From assembly GCA_026413225.1 (NCBI GenBank), contig CM048552.1, forward strand, positions 27,827,001 through 27,891,000: DNA of 64,000 bases, read 5' to 3'. This document shows, in pieces, positions 24,831 to 36,993 of this stretch (within the stretch, counting starts at the first letter, position 1; every line of letters starts with the position of its first letter). Source of the DNA: Otis tarda. Lineage: Eukaryota; Chordata; Aves; Otidiformes; Otididae. The position numbers were made by a program, and so were the translations under genes. Below the pieces are notes generated by a model. That model was not told the DNA's origin. It saw only the letters and a program-made list of their open reading frames with translations, and searched no databases.

Positions 24831-27800
24831 GCAAGAACCCCAGTCACGAATATATTTATACTTCTGGAGATAACTCTAGAAAAGGACTCGTGCAAAGGCC
24901 TTTGAATACCCATTCTTTATGCGACCCCTCTCTGCCGTGACAGACCACCAGCGCTTTATCCTAGGTAGGCGGCTTCATCTCTCAGTCATCATAGCTGTTG
25001 TATCCCTATGGGCTGGGGCAACACCCAGCAGACCCACTATAGCATGTGTAAATGACTTTAAAGAGGATATACTATGTCTTATTTAATACACTTGGGAAAT
25101 CCATCATCCCAGTGCCATCTCCTTGTGCTACCATAACATTCCAGCTGAAGCCTCAGAAAGACATCACTAGCAGGTCAGCAGTCATGCAGGAATCTGTTCC
25201 TGCTTCTACTGCCACAGAGCTTCTCTTCTGTCCTGTGACAAAGGACAGTGTATCCTCCCATACAGCCTGCATTAAGCCTCTTGCACTTGGGTGGTTTCTT
25301 GGAGGAACTTCCACCCTTGAACGTGACACTTACAGCTCAGATCTTGCTGCTTTTTATCTGGCTGCTCTTTTCCACCATTTGGAGCTTTTCTCCATCCATC
25401 TGCACAAGCAGCATGATTATCACCCTCTTTGCTCCGTACATAATAATAACAGCTTATCTGGAGTTATCACCGCGGACCGTGCAAGCAGCAGAGGACACAG
25501 AGAATCACCAGGCTGATAGATGTTGCTGAGTTACAGGAACGCTTCCCCTGGCTTAGTTAACCCTCTAGCAGACCTTTGCCTCCACTCACTGCCTATAAAA
25601 TTTCCAGGGCTTTTTACTTGGACTATTTGGGCTCATGTCTTTGTGGATGAGAAAGAACAGCATGGGATCTTCACACAACTCGACATGTTCCTTTACTAAC
25701 TAATTCAGTATTTCTGATCCAGCGTATTCTTTTTGATAATCTAAATCAAAGTTTGAGAGCATTTTCTCAGCAGATGGATGGTTTGAGTGACTGGTTATTT
25801 CCTCTACGCAAATACAGTGGCACAATAACTTTCACTGCAATAGTCTTAGATACCTTACTAGTGCCGGTAATGAATGCAGCTGACAGGAAAAAAAAAGGTC
25901 AGTGGTGCTAATATTTTTCACATTCAGCTCTTTCCCTGAATGTTAAATATACCTTTTTAGCATCTTTCAGTATTGCTAATTACAATGCTGGTTTTTTTCT
26001 TTCTTTAAATAGTTGTGACCAGCAGTATTTTCCTCATGAAGTCAGTTTAGAGTCAGTGTGAGCGTGACTCATGTTATAAGAATCAGTAAGCCAGTGATTT
26101 ATGCAGTTCAGGTTCTACTTGGGATGCTACCTTCTTACAGCAGTTTTTCCTTTTCTTGTAGCAGAGATCTTATAGAGTTAGCTGCCATTTTCTGAGCTCC
26201 ATGGCGCTGTAATATATGTCCTTCCCCTCAGAATTTGCTTTCTAGTGGTGTCCTCATCATACGATCCCTTACTACTTTTAAAAAATGCAGCAAACACATA
26301 AAGTGAAAAATATCTGATCTTCTTTTTCTATTCCCATCCGGGAACTTTTAAAATATGTAATTGAGTACATTTTCCTTTAGCTGCACTTGCACAACCACAG
26401 CTCATTAATGTCAAGACATGTCCTCTTGAAACTCCTTGATGCACCACAACACAGGTACATCCACACTCAGGCACGTACAGCAGGAAATCCAAATTCACAA
26501 CAGCTTTCCAAGACTCATTCCTAGTGGTAAAACATTAAGTCAGCATTTGCTGGAGTGATAACATAAATGAAATCATATCGTCACTGTAGATTGCAAAATC
26601 ACTGGGCTAATAAGTGGCACATTAAACAGGAGAGGCCAAGGGAGATAGATAATATTTCCACTGACATCTTCAAAATCTCCTCATGGCTTCTTAAGCTACA
26701 GACCTTTTAGTACAAGGTACATTCTTCCAGAGCTCATTCCCACCACTCTCTGAACCTTCTTCCCTGTTCAGCCAAACCTTTACAACAGCTATGTAATGGC
26801 TATACAAATGAGGAAAGTCCCCACTGTAGCTATATACTTTCTCTGAAAATCTCACCAACTTTGTACTGTTTTCACCTTAGGCTCTTGCTTTAGGCTGAAA
26901 CACTGTCTAGCATGCTTTGAGGGTCACCTCAGCATCCTTCATTTCACTGCACCGAGGTAAGATCTTACCAGCCACTGGATTTCTCAAAAGAGGTCAAACA
27001 CGTCAGACTAATTTTGTATCGCTGCCTTGTAGTCTTACAAGAATTTCCCTTCTACTTCCATGTACTGATCAAAACACTTGATATACCTCAAAATGCCATT
27101 TCCAAACAAAATCCATACAGAGCCCTAGGAACTCCTAAAATACTTTCCATCTAATGCCAGGAAGCAATGGCACATTTCTTGGTCTAGGTAGAATATGGGT
27201 TCACTTGCACTCCTGATCTCTGAGCATCTTAAGTAGATCTCTCAGCCTAAGCTTCACCTTGATCCAACACAGCAAAGCCAACCAATTTTCCACTGAGCTA
27301 CACCAGATTGTGGGTAGCAAGTGTTTTTCTCCGTCATTGTACAGCTTATTTCCCTATCATAGAGCCTCAGCATCTTATTCTTTATAATAGGGAACATAAT
27401 GGCATTTCTAAGACTCTGTAACCTCTCATTATAGATAGTGACCTTCATATGAAAGGGTCTGAACAGTGATGTTACATCAGTATTTTCACCCAACAGGAAA
27501 GATATCCATCAATCTTGAAACCTGGAATACTCTGTTTCCTCAAATCCCACATGCTCTTTTCATAGTAGCACTTTACAGACCATTTCCTGGCACTTCAGGA
27601 ATCAAGCAGGGTAGCTAAGACAAAAAAACCACAATTCAGATTGTTCTGCAAATAAGTTTTTCACTAGGCATACCTATTAATTGCCCCTAAATTTCATTAA
27701 ACTCTACTGCTTCTACCCCAGCTCAAATAATACAACCCAGTCCTCACTGCATGTACTGCACTTCCTATCTGGGTCACACAGCCCAAAGGGACTCCAGTAA

Positions 27801-29285
27801 TCTTTCAGTCGTCCTTGGGCATAAAGATTTATCCCTATTTCTGGTCCTGTAAATTAAACTGGTCAAAGCTGAAGCTTGTTTAGATCTCATACCATTTTGT
27901 AAACATGCCAATGGATTGAGATGGTATTTTTCACTGTTTCTAACTTAGAAGTTGGTTCTGCTCTGAGGGAAGGGCTGATCCCTTCAACCTAAATTATTCC
28001 ATTACTTTTGCCTTAAATCTGAAAGATCTTTTGTCACGTTTGACCAGTCACAGCCCCCCCCCTAATTATAGCTTATGCTTTTAGCCATAGCAGGGACAAA
28101 CTGCAATTCAACAATCTGAAAAAAAAGGTTACCCTATTCACTGCCTGCACCTGGAGATTTGTTCCCTGTTCCAGAAGCTCGTGTGTGAACGCAACTGCAT
28201 CGCAGACTGGAGTTGTGTTCAGTAACTTTCCATCAGATCCTTGCAACCTCTAAACCAATGAGATAGGAAAGGCAATGCACGGCTGCAGGAGCCACATTGT
28301 CTAAGACTGTCAAATGCATGAGTCAAATCTAGCCTGCCAGATGTCTCCATTCACTTTGTCTTTCGGGAGGAAGAAAGGGCAAGGTGCACTTAAGCTTTCC
28401 AAACAGCTGCCTGCTTGTAAACAGCTCAACAGGGCAAATTCAAGCTGCCCTGCCTGAGAAGGAGAGCTGAGCTTCAAGCCCCTGTCCTCCTGAGCACACA
28501 TACAGCCAAGCTCTTGGAGACACCACCTCAGGCATCTAACAAAGTAATACAGACACAGGAGTTCACAGAAAATGCTGAACCCTCTCTTATCTCATGTTTA
28601 TATTGTTAAAAAATTTATTTATTTAAAAAAATAACAACAATAGCACTCAGTAAACCCTAAAAATCTACTGTGAACTAGAGGGTGGAACTGCATTTTCCCT
28701 TCAAATATCTTGAAGTTTTGCTCATTAATTTGTCAAGTTTATTACCTCTCCTGCAATCTCAATCCCTTTCATAATCCAGGCTTATTCTGGCATTTTATGC
28801 TGCTGTAGCCAAGCCTCTCTTTGACCCAGTTCTGCAATTTGTGCAACAATCCTGACTCTAAGGGGAACAGGGGGAACCTCAGCAGCCAAGCACATTGGTT
28901 TAAAGTTACAGCTTCTGCTATGTTCCCATAACCTCTCTTCGATATACAGTTACCTGAGAAATCAGCGTAGCATCACTGGGAAATTTTGGCTGTCATCTGA
29001 TTACTTACAGTTACTGAGTACTTACTATTATTACTGGTCTTGGCAATTCAGGTTGCCAGTGGGCTATCTGTGCTTTAGAAAGGAGCATTCTGGTCATCTG
29101 CTGGTTCAGCGGAGCCTGCTCTCGCCAAAGCTACCATTGCACCAGAGTTGAAATGTCCATGTCTCATCTTCCCCTGTGCTGCTGCTTATCTAATTACCCC
29201 ATGAACCCACCTGGGGACCCAACATGCTCAAAACTGACTATCTGCAGAAGTGGTCAGGTTTTGTCTGTCTTTCCACCCCATTTAG

Positions 29286-29640
29286 CATCACAGAATCGTT
29301 AGGGTTGGAAGGAACCTCTAAAGATCATCTAGTCCAGCCCCCCTGCAAGGAGCAGGGACATCTCCAACCAGATTAGGTTGCTCAGAGCTTCATCCAGCCT
29401 GGCCCTGAATGTTTCCAGGGATGCAAAACTTCTCTGGACAACCTGTTCCAGTGTTCCATCACCCTCATAATAAAAATATTCTTCCTGATGTCTAGTCTAA
29501 ATCTACCTCCTTCTAGTTTAACACCATTACCCCTTGTCCTGTCACAACAGACCCTGCTAAAAAGTGTCTCCCCATCTTTCCTGTAAGTCCCCTTTAGGTA
29601 CTGGAAGGCTGACGTAAGGTCTCCCTGGGCTGCTACAAGG
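29286..29640 (-). mobile_element. CR1 LINE 3' fragment, about 355 bp
   Basis: The plus strand begins CATCACAGAATCGTTAGGG, the reverse complement of a diverged CR1 terminus. It continues through the CATCTAGTCCAGCCCCCCTG block and the region that encodes the end of ORF2 (AATATTCTTCCTGATGTCTA and CCCTTGTCCTGTCACAACA). It is the longest clear CR1 copy in the window. It is truncated near the CTGGAAGGCTG motif. The ORF2 portion is not an intact frame. Confidence 0.93.
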
Positions 29641-32600
29641 TCTCTATTGCATTCTGGCTAGAAGAGAGTTCGGGAAAAAAAAAATGCCGAGGAACAAAAG
29701 CACTTTCTGAACAGACAGAGCAGAAGGCACTTCAGGGAGCCTGGGACAAGCACAGCAGCTTTCCCTGGCACACTTAACTGGGCAAGGTTTCCCTTTCTCC
29801 ATAGCACTTCCCAGCCTCCCCGTGGAGAGCAACCTTCCAGCATTAGCCTCGCGACAGACGAAAGCTCCACTTGCCCTTTGGTTTTGCATTTCTCCTCCCC
29901 TTTGGTCAGCTCTCCTTTGGTCCAGAGTCTCTCTTCTTTCCAGAGTGCAGCTGCTGATCTACCAGACATGGACCATCATGAGCATTTCCCTGAACAGCCC
30001 AGGCTGGAAGAGCACCTCCCATACAATCTTCACAGTTCAGCATTGCTGCTAGGTTAAAACACCCTGACACGAGCAGCATTACTGAGAACATCACCTCACA
30101 CAGCACGCATCTGGGTCCTTTCAGCAGTGTTGGGGCAAGTGTTGTACACGTGTGCGTGCGGTTCCCTCCCTGCAGCTTCCTACTGAATTACCCTGGGGTA
30201 TGTGAAGCACACATGGTGCACCTTCTCAGACACACGAAATGGCTCTCTGAGAACCTCTTTGCTCACTTTACAGGATCCGAACTGCACCCTGTCCCATCTC
30301 TTCTCATGACACAGAGAGATTTGCTGGAGCCATGTCATCTCGACCCCTCCAGCACTGCTGAGCCCCACTGACTGCGCCTGTTCTCACATTTCAGTTTAAT
30401 TTGTGCCTGTGTTGTCTCTCCTGTAGGCCTGCAACTGCAAGTATTACAAGTAAGACGAGGGATGTTTGCAAATTATTTCCTTTGGGCTTAGGGTTACCTC
30501 TTCTCCCTGGACTGAGGGTGTCCTTCTCACGGGGACCAGCTCGTCACCTGTTCAGAGCCCTACTGCTTCCCTGCTTTGATGCAGCACTGCAACATCATTT
30601 CACCTCCAGTAAGACTTCATCCTCAACCCAATGCTTTATCAAATTAAGTTTTCTTTAGCCCCTATAGAATGTGAAACACGGCAAGCAGATCCATCTCTCA
30701 GGTCAGCCGCAGAGGTGCCGTGGGATGGAGAGCTGTCCCTCCATGCATACAGCCCTCCCCCCCCCAACCCCAGTGGTGCGGCTGCAAGTGGATCAGCACA
30801 AAAGCACCGAAGATGAAGGGTCTCCGGCGCATACGTTTCCCATGGGGATTATAAAGAGGACACGTGACTGATGGAAAACACTGAGCATGACCGCACGGCA
30901 ACTACCCTGCTAGAGCACAACCCCGTGCATGGACACTTCATGGGGTTCAGGCTTTGCACGCTCTTTCCTCGCTCATCACGCGCTGGAGCGTTAACAGCCA
31001 TTTGTGCATCGCCTGCTGCCTTATCCCCCTTCACAGGCCGGCGTCGCTGGCTGTTTGTCTTTCCCTGCATCCAGGAGGCGATAAGCAGATGCCTGTGTTT
31101 CTACTGTGGCCCTCAGACTATCTTTTATTGCCCTTCTGACTACCGGTACAAACAAAAAAAAACCCCAGGATTGCTGAACGAGAGTTGATTTGACATGTAA
31201 AATATTTTGATACCAAGTGACAGAATAAAAGGTTCTAAATCAGGATTTGCTTCTGACCATTTATCTTGCTTTTTTTTTTAATCAGAGAAAAGAGAAATAA
31301 AAGCCTAAACATTAAGTATAAACAGTAGGATTAAAAAAAAAAGTAATCTGCTCATTTCATGCTTTTTGGACAGCAGTAGAAATGCATTCTGTCATGTTTT
31401 CAAGGACTAGATGATGTAGAATTTTATAAATTTATTTTAATATTGCACAGGTCGACCCAGTGCTGCTCTAGTCAGAAAAATATTAAAAATTAGTCACACT
31501 CTTGTCATTTGACAGCTTGGGAATATGAAGACAGGAGGAGAGGGAAGACCAAAACCCCCTAGCCGTACATTTTAATTTAATGAATTTTGATACAATTTTC
31601 TTTCTTTGAAAGCAAACCTGCCGTTCTTCCTGCGGGCAGGGCTGGTTACGCAAGGGCTGCCCTGCACAGGCAGGCATGCAGGGGCACGGCCAGCAGCCCC
31701 CGTTCCCCTCCAGTCCACCAGCACCCACTGACAGCAGGTGATGGGACGGCCCATCCAATCCAAAGAGGAACTCCAGGGTCCCAGGTGGCCCCGTGGGTAC
31801 GAGGTCCAGGCTGGTGGCAGAGGCGCAGGGGATGGAGTCTGAACAAAGGCGAGGCCATCGCTCCGCCTTCGTCTGCCCTGGCTGGCAGAGACTGGGTACA
31901 ACCTCTGCTTGGATGGATGGCAACTGGCCCTGTTGGGTTTAGTCCCTTTTTTAAAGGCACCTAACACTGCTAGACCATTCTGGGAAAGGGGTAGGGGCTG
32001 TTACGGAAGCTCCTGTCGCCCTTTTCTGAATTGTGGGAACCATGGAAACAAAAGCAGCCACAGCTGCTGAAGCCTTTTAGCCAAAAGCCCGATGTGACAA
32101 GCAAGCCGTTTATTAATGCACCTCAGAAAACAACAGAGGACCATGAAAACGAACAGGGCTGAAAAATATGCATTTTTGCAGGGGCAGACCCCACAGACAC
32201 ACAGGCTGGGAGTTTCAGACCTGGCCAGGGTATAAAGAGATGCATTCGGCATCTCTGCTCACGCTCCACTGACCCAGAGCTGCAAACATGTTTACAACCA
32301 TGCATGGAAAATGGTTCCCCAAATAAAAGAAATCGAAAAGCAAATTTTGTTTTTGTGCTGCCTGACCTTGACCAGGCGTTGTGGCAGAGGAGGTGGGGAG
32401 TTGCCAGAGCCAGGCGACAGGACCGATTAACCCTTTGGGCGCCCGGGGCTTTGACAGCCAGGAGGACATGATTACGAGCCATCTCGATGCTCTTACCACC
32501 CCTCACAAAGAGCTGAACTGCAGAATGGGTCCCAGCCTAATGGCACGGAGACCGTGCCGCATGTTATAACGCCCTGAAAAATATGAAGCACCGCTGCTTC

Positions 32601-32919
32601 ATATTCAAATGAGACAAGTTTTCAACACACGGTATTATTTGCACACAAAATGCAGTGTAAACCAACTATCTTCTGTTTTTCAGCCACCCGATAACCACTG
32701 GATCAGACTGGTCCCCACACCGCCGCACTGTCACCAGTGACATTATTTACACATAAACCCTCAGCCTTCCTTCACAGCCAGATTTGCCAGGCAGGTAATT
32801 ATTGTTCCTATTGAAGCAAAACTGGCTGGCTTTCAATGACAGGCGTCTGCACTGCTATTATACAGCAGACTGCCTCAGTTAAGATTTTTCAGCACAAAGA
32901 TTAGGAAGAAACAAATAAA
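29641..32919. other. Unique sequence, more G+C than average
   Basis: Frames of up to 146 codons occur on both strands around 31.5-32.5 kb because G+C lowers stop frequency. None has a recognisable protein or splice boundary. A C run lies near 30755. Confidence 0.45.
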
Positions 32920-33240
32920 TTATCCTATTATTTTGCATTTTTCACTTCATATTTAGAATTCCACCTAATTTAATTCTGGATTCTCCAGTTACAGGAGCAA
33001 TCCCACGCAAGCCTCCTTTTTCCCAGAAATGAAAATGAAGCAAATGAGACAGAGAGTCCTTTCCTGCTGATTAAATCACTCTCCCCCAGCTCTCGCTCCT
33101 CTAATGCTGCAGCATTCCCAGTGCCCAAACATATCATCTGAGCAGCGCATTCATTAGAGCATTTGCAAGTCCCGATCATGGACAGATGCGATCTTATCAA
33201 TTAACACGTTCAAGCAAAACTGCCTTTTTCTCCTCATCTT
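32920..33240. other. Possible conserved sequence upstream of the 33.2-kb exon candidate
   Basis: Unique, moderately G+C sequence with short AT-rich homeodomain-like cores (CACCTAATTTAATTC, TGATTAAATC, ATCAATTAACACG) leads directly into the pyrimidine tract before 33245. If the exon is real, this is flanking intron, where conservation often extends. Confidence 0.2.
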
Positions 33241-33244
33241 TCAG

Positions 33245-33311
33245 CGGCTTGAAATCAGCAGCTCTGACAGCCCTATGCTGCCGGCATCGAGGATGCACCC
33301 ACGGTTCAGAG
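33245..33311 (+). other. Candidate internal exon, 67 bp
   Basis: A long pyrimidine tract (TTTTTCTCCTCATCTTTCAG, AG at 33243-33244) precedes the segment and a GTAGGT donor follows it at 33312. The interval is richer in G+C and CpG than its flanks. Two frames are open. One gives a serine-rich peptide starting RLEISSSDSP. The other ends exactly on a codon boundary and would continue in frame into the open frame of the candidate exon at 36823-36993. Neither peptide resembles a family I know, so a long non-coding RNA exon is as likely as a coding one. Confidence 0.35.
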
Positions 33312-36300
33312 GTAGGTGCTTCCCCTCCGGCATCTTCCGTCCCTTCATAAACAGGCGAGGACCGCAGCTTTTAGCCAGCGACCTATGGCGAAAGGAACGC
33401 GGGCGCAGTGGGAACAGCGAGGATAAAACAAGCCCTATTCTCAACAGAAAAAGGATGTAAGTGGGATGCATTTACTTACATGAAGATTCAGTGCCAAACA
33501 TGGCTGGCCCCAGATGCTGCTATTTTAAAAAGGAAAGAAGAAAGAAAAAAAGAGTGGAAGACAGAGGGAGTGTATGAGAGCAGGGATGAGTGCTACACAG
33601 CAGGGGTCATGAAGCCAGACAATGCAGTCCAGGCTTATCCAAGCTGCCAGATTCCACTCTCCTCTCCTCTCCCCTTCTCTGCTCCACACCGCAGACAGCT
33701 TTTCCTTGCAACCGCAGCACAAGGTCCTTCTTCGGCAAGCCAAAAAAAGCCGGAGCTTCTGTTTTAAATCCAAGAGATAAGGGCAGGCCAGCGTCCCTTC
33801 CGCGGTACCGGCAGGCATAAATAGGTAGCGGCCACCAGATACTGCAATCCCCAGCCCCTGCTCTCCGTAAAGACAATGGCAGGGCTTATGCATACACTGG
33901 ATGACGTCAGGACACTGCAAAGACCGACCGCCGCTAACCCAGGGGCTCGGAGGGGGCTTGCACGGAGCAGAGCCACTCGAATGGGAATGCCTTTGTCACA
34001 AAAAAAAAAAGGCAGGAGACAAAGAACCAGACATATATTTCCCTCCGTAATGACAAAACCTCCACCCGGGGCTGTAACGCTAGCAGGGAAATATCTGCCT
34101 TGAATTCACGCTCCTTTTCTCAGCTGCACGAGACGCAAAGTGCTTCTGTGCAAAGAGAATAAGTTGCAGGGACAAATGTCCTAGTAAATGCCACTTACAG
34201 CATTTTCAATAAAGAATAACCACGAATTTATATCACTAACTCTCTTCATTATTTTTCCTTTGAAGAAAAATTAAAATCCTGGGCCAATCCACACTTCAGA
34301 CCTAATTTTCATATCAAAGTGCTAGCCAAGTGTCTCATTTACTTAAATCTATTGTCAGAATACACTGTACAAATGCTCTAACCATAATAAATAAGTCACA
34401 CATCTAAATAAAAAAGAAAAACCCCAAACCACACTGATTTCAGTGATAAAAAGGCATCTTAGCAACCAAAGAAATATTTTCCCTATTTCTTCTTTATTCT
34501 TCTAAGTCATCTAGATCTAGTGTTTCCTAGCCTCTGTGAGTGCATTTTTAAGTGCGTTGAGCTTATTTTTTTCCAACACTCAGTAATTTAAAAATGTTCA
34601 AACATAGAAACAAAGCCCTAAGCTGGCTCCTTCCGATCCTCCCGCAGACAAAAGGAATTTGCCTGGCTTGTGCTGGCAAGAGCAGCCAAGCAGTAAGCTG
34701 ATGGTTGGGAGCTACCAGATGTTGGGGGCCATCCATAGGAATGGCTGTGCAGAGGCGGCAAAACCAAGAATGTACGGGTCGGAGCCACAGCCATCCCCTG
34801 CCATGCCGATCCCACTGCTCCTGGGGAGGGGGAACGCAGTCCCAAGATCATACAGTGTCCCACCAACATCCGTATGGAACCTCAACAACCCTGGCCCACA
34901 GGTGTCACGAGGAAGGAGGGGGATCAAGAGGCCACAGAGAGCCCGACATCCTTGTCCTCCCCATCCTGGTGCAGAGGGTGGGGGGCACCTGCAAAGCACA
35001 CTGAGCTCCTCTCCCAGTAACCTCTGTCAGCACAAAATGCTCTTCAACTGTTTCCCTGACTTCCACCCCACATGTTGAACAGTCTCTTTGTGTTCTACAC
35101 ACACCACAAGAATACTTACGACCAGCAGGCTTTTGGGAGCACTTAACTGTATTTCATCTCTGGAAGAAAGCTACAGGAGAGGCCGTACCCTGGGGTGAGA
35201 CATCTCACAACACACTCTCTAACAGGCAACTTTTATTCTCTCCATTGGTAGGCAGGACACGGGTGCATAGTGACTCGAATCAACCCTTAGGCAATGACTA
35301 ACCAGATTTCCTCAAGTCTCTACTTAAGCACCTGAATTAATGGCCTGGCTGTTCAATAGTAATGAATATTTGCAGTCATGTGCATGGATGCTCAGCACCA
35401 GGAGGACACGTCCAAATTGGGTTTGACCACAATGCTATAATGGCAGTGACACAAACCCTCTGAAAAGGACCACAGTTTTGCTGGTCCCAGAGCTGAACTA
35501 GGTATTTTGACTATTTAGAGCTGGTAACAGCTCCTTCAGTCATAACAGTTGAACAAGAAGCTGCAGCATGGGGAGCAAAGCAAGTATTCTGGCTTGGCTT
35601 TCCAGCAACCAAGGCAAGTTCACAAAGGAAATGTGTCTATTATGTACCGATAAGTCTCCCAGCATCTTTAAACACAAGCCTCTGGAACAGAAACCCTAGT
35701 GTTCATGTCCAATGGCTGAAGAGCGGATCTGAACTTCCCACAACGTTGTTTCCAAGGAAGATGCCAAACCTCAGGGCTTTCCAATGATATCCTTGAAGGT
35801 GTCACAGAGCCCAGGCCCTCTGCCAAGTTCTCATTACACTGACGCACAAATGCAGTCGAAAAGCCTAAACAACCCATGCAGTATCTGGGAAAGATTTCAT
35901 AACAATCTGTTTCATTAGCGTTAGGCTTGCCAAGTTAGTGCTTCGCCTTGCGGGGAAGGTGACTCTTGACAGGCCACCAAAAGACTTTCTCTGAAATTCT
36001 TTCAAGTCTACCTAAAACACTTCATAAAATGACTTAGATAAAACATTAAAATCTGTTTCTGATTTACTGCTCTTGTCAGACCATAACCTTATAGTTACGC
36101 TGGCAGGCTAGCAGAACTGCAACTATTCTGTTTCCTACCCTGAGTTTTGTTGTTGGTTTATTCTGCAAACAAGGGTCAAGAAATTTAATCTCTTCCTCTG
36201 AGAAACTTTCTCTTTCTAATACAGTGGTGAAGATAACATGAATTAGTGTACAGAGAATGTAAAATGAAATCTCCTGGAAGTGTAAGCGTTAGCATTGCTG

Positions 36301-36822
36301 TGCTTTCCTTACAATGGGCACAAGACATTGTTCAAGCATTAGACCAGTTTACAATGTAGCTTCCATACATTTCTCCACAAGCCAGCATGAAATTTTTAAA
36401 GCAGCAAATATATTTGCCATTCAAAGCTCTCTGCTATGCATTCACATTTTGCAGAGAAAGAGATGTGCTCATCAACCACTGCCAATCTGGAACAGATATT
36501 CTTTATTCCTCAATTTATTACTGCAGAAAAATAATACGTGTATTTTACTTTGTTTTGTAAGGACATGTGTATCTAAAACCTAAAGCGCAGTTTGACTTTT
36601 AACAGAGAAGGTGGACAATTAAATGTTAAATTTTTATACAGATGTAGATTTCTGCTTTTGAGTAATTTCTCTGAAGAAAAACAGTGCAAGCAGGAAAGTG
36701 CGAGCTCCCAACAGGGGTAGATTTGTACACGTGCCTTATGCTGATCCACTGAACTAGAAATCTTTATTCTCTCTTGTCACTAGATAAACATTTCATTTTT
36801 AACTTAACCTCATTTTCCACAG
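33312..36822. other. Unique sequence between two exon candidates
   Basis: If the exons at 33.2 and 36.8 kb are joined, this is their intron. It holds an imperfect inverted repeat GTAAGTGGGATGCATTTACTTAC (33456-33478) and a G+C-rich stretch at 34.6-35.1 kb with overlapping frames on both strands and no known protein. Confidence 0.4.
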
Positions 36823-36993
36823 GAGAAACTCCTGGATGGAAACGAATCCATCCCATCTGTGAGGTTCTCCTGTCCCACTGCCCTGACCTGCTCCCCTCAA
36901 CAGGGGAGGTCTCACCTATCTCCTCCTGGAGAAAGGGAACAGGTCCCCTCTACAGGGAAAGTCAAGGATAACCTTCATGGTCCTCAGAGATGG
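36823..36993 (+). other. Candidate internal exon, 171 bp, open in one frame
   Basis: The acceptor CTCATTTTCCACAG (AG at 36821-36822) and the donor GTAAGG (36994) bound exactly 57 codons with no stop in the first frame, starting EKLLDGNESIPSV. The peptide is rich in proline, serine and glycine and has no recognisable domain. A frame shifted by two bases reaches a stop near the end. A short perfect hairpin lies inside (36891-36908, CTCCCCT/AGGGGAG with a 4-base loop). A lncRNA exon or a chance pairing of splice motifs are the alternatives. The nearest exon candidate on this strand is 3.5 kb upstream, and the phases fit. Confidence 0.3.

Larger units (their letters stand above)
14937..29285. other. 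Mostly unique non-coding sequence
   Basis: Apart from the elements listed separately, I see only single-copy AT-rich DNA. A 9-bp perfect hairpin (CAGACCAAG/CTTGGTCTG, 20081-20107) and a splice-like interval ending at CACCGAG|GTAAGA near 26951 are present but weak. The 154-codon frame at 25052-25516 shows no protein resemblance. Confidence 0.5.

Noticed and set aside
25052..25516. 154-codon plus-strand ORF
   Set aside because: It has no domain or splice boundaries, and another frame overlaps it on the same strand. It is consistent with chance.
26890..26952. Splice-like interval on the plus strand (CTTGCTTTAG acceptor, GTAAGA donor)
   Set aside because: It is short, AT-rich and open in only one frame. 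Such pairs occur by chance in tens of kilobases.
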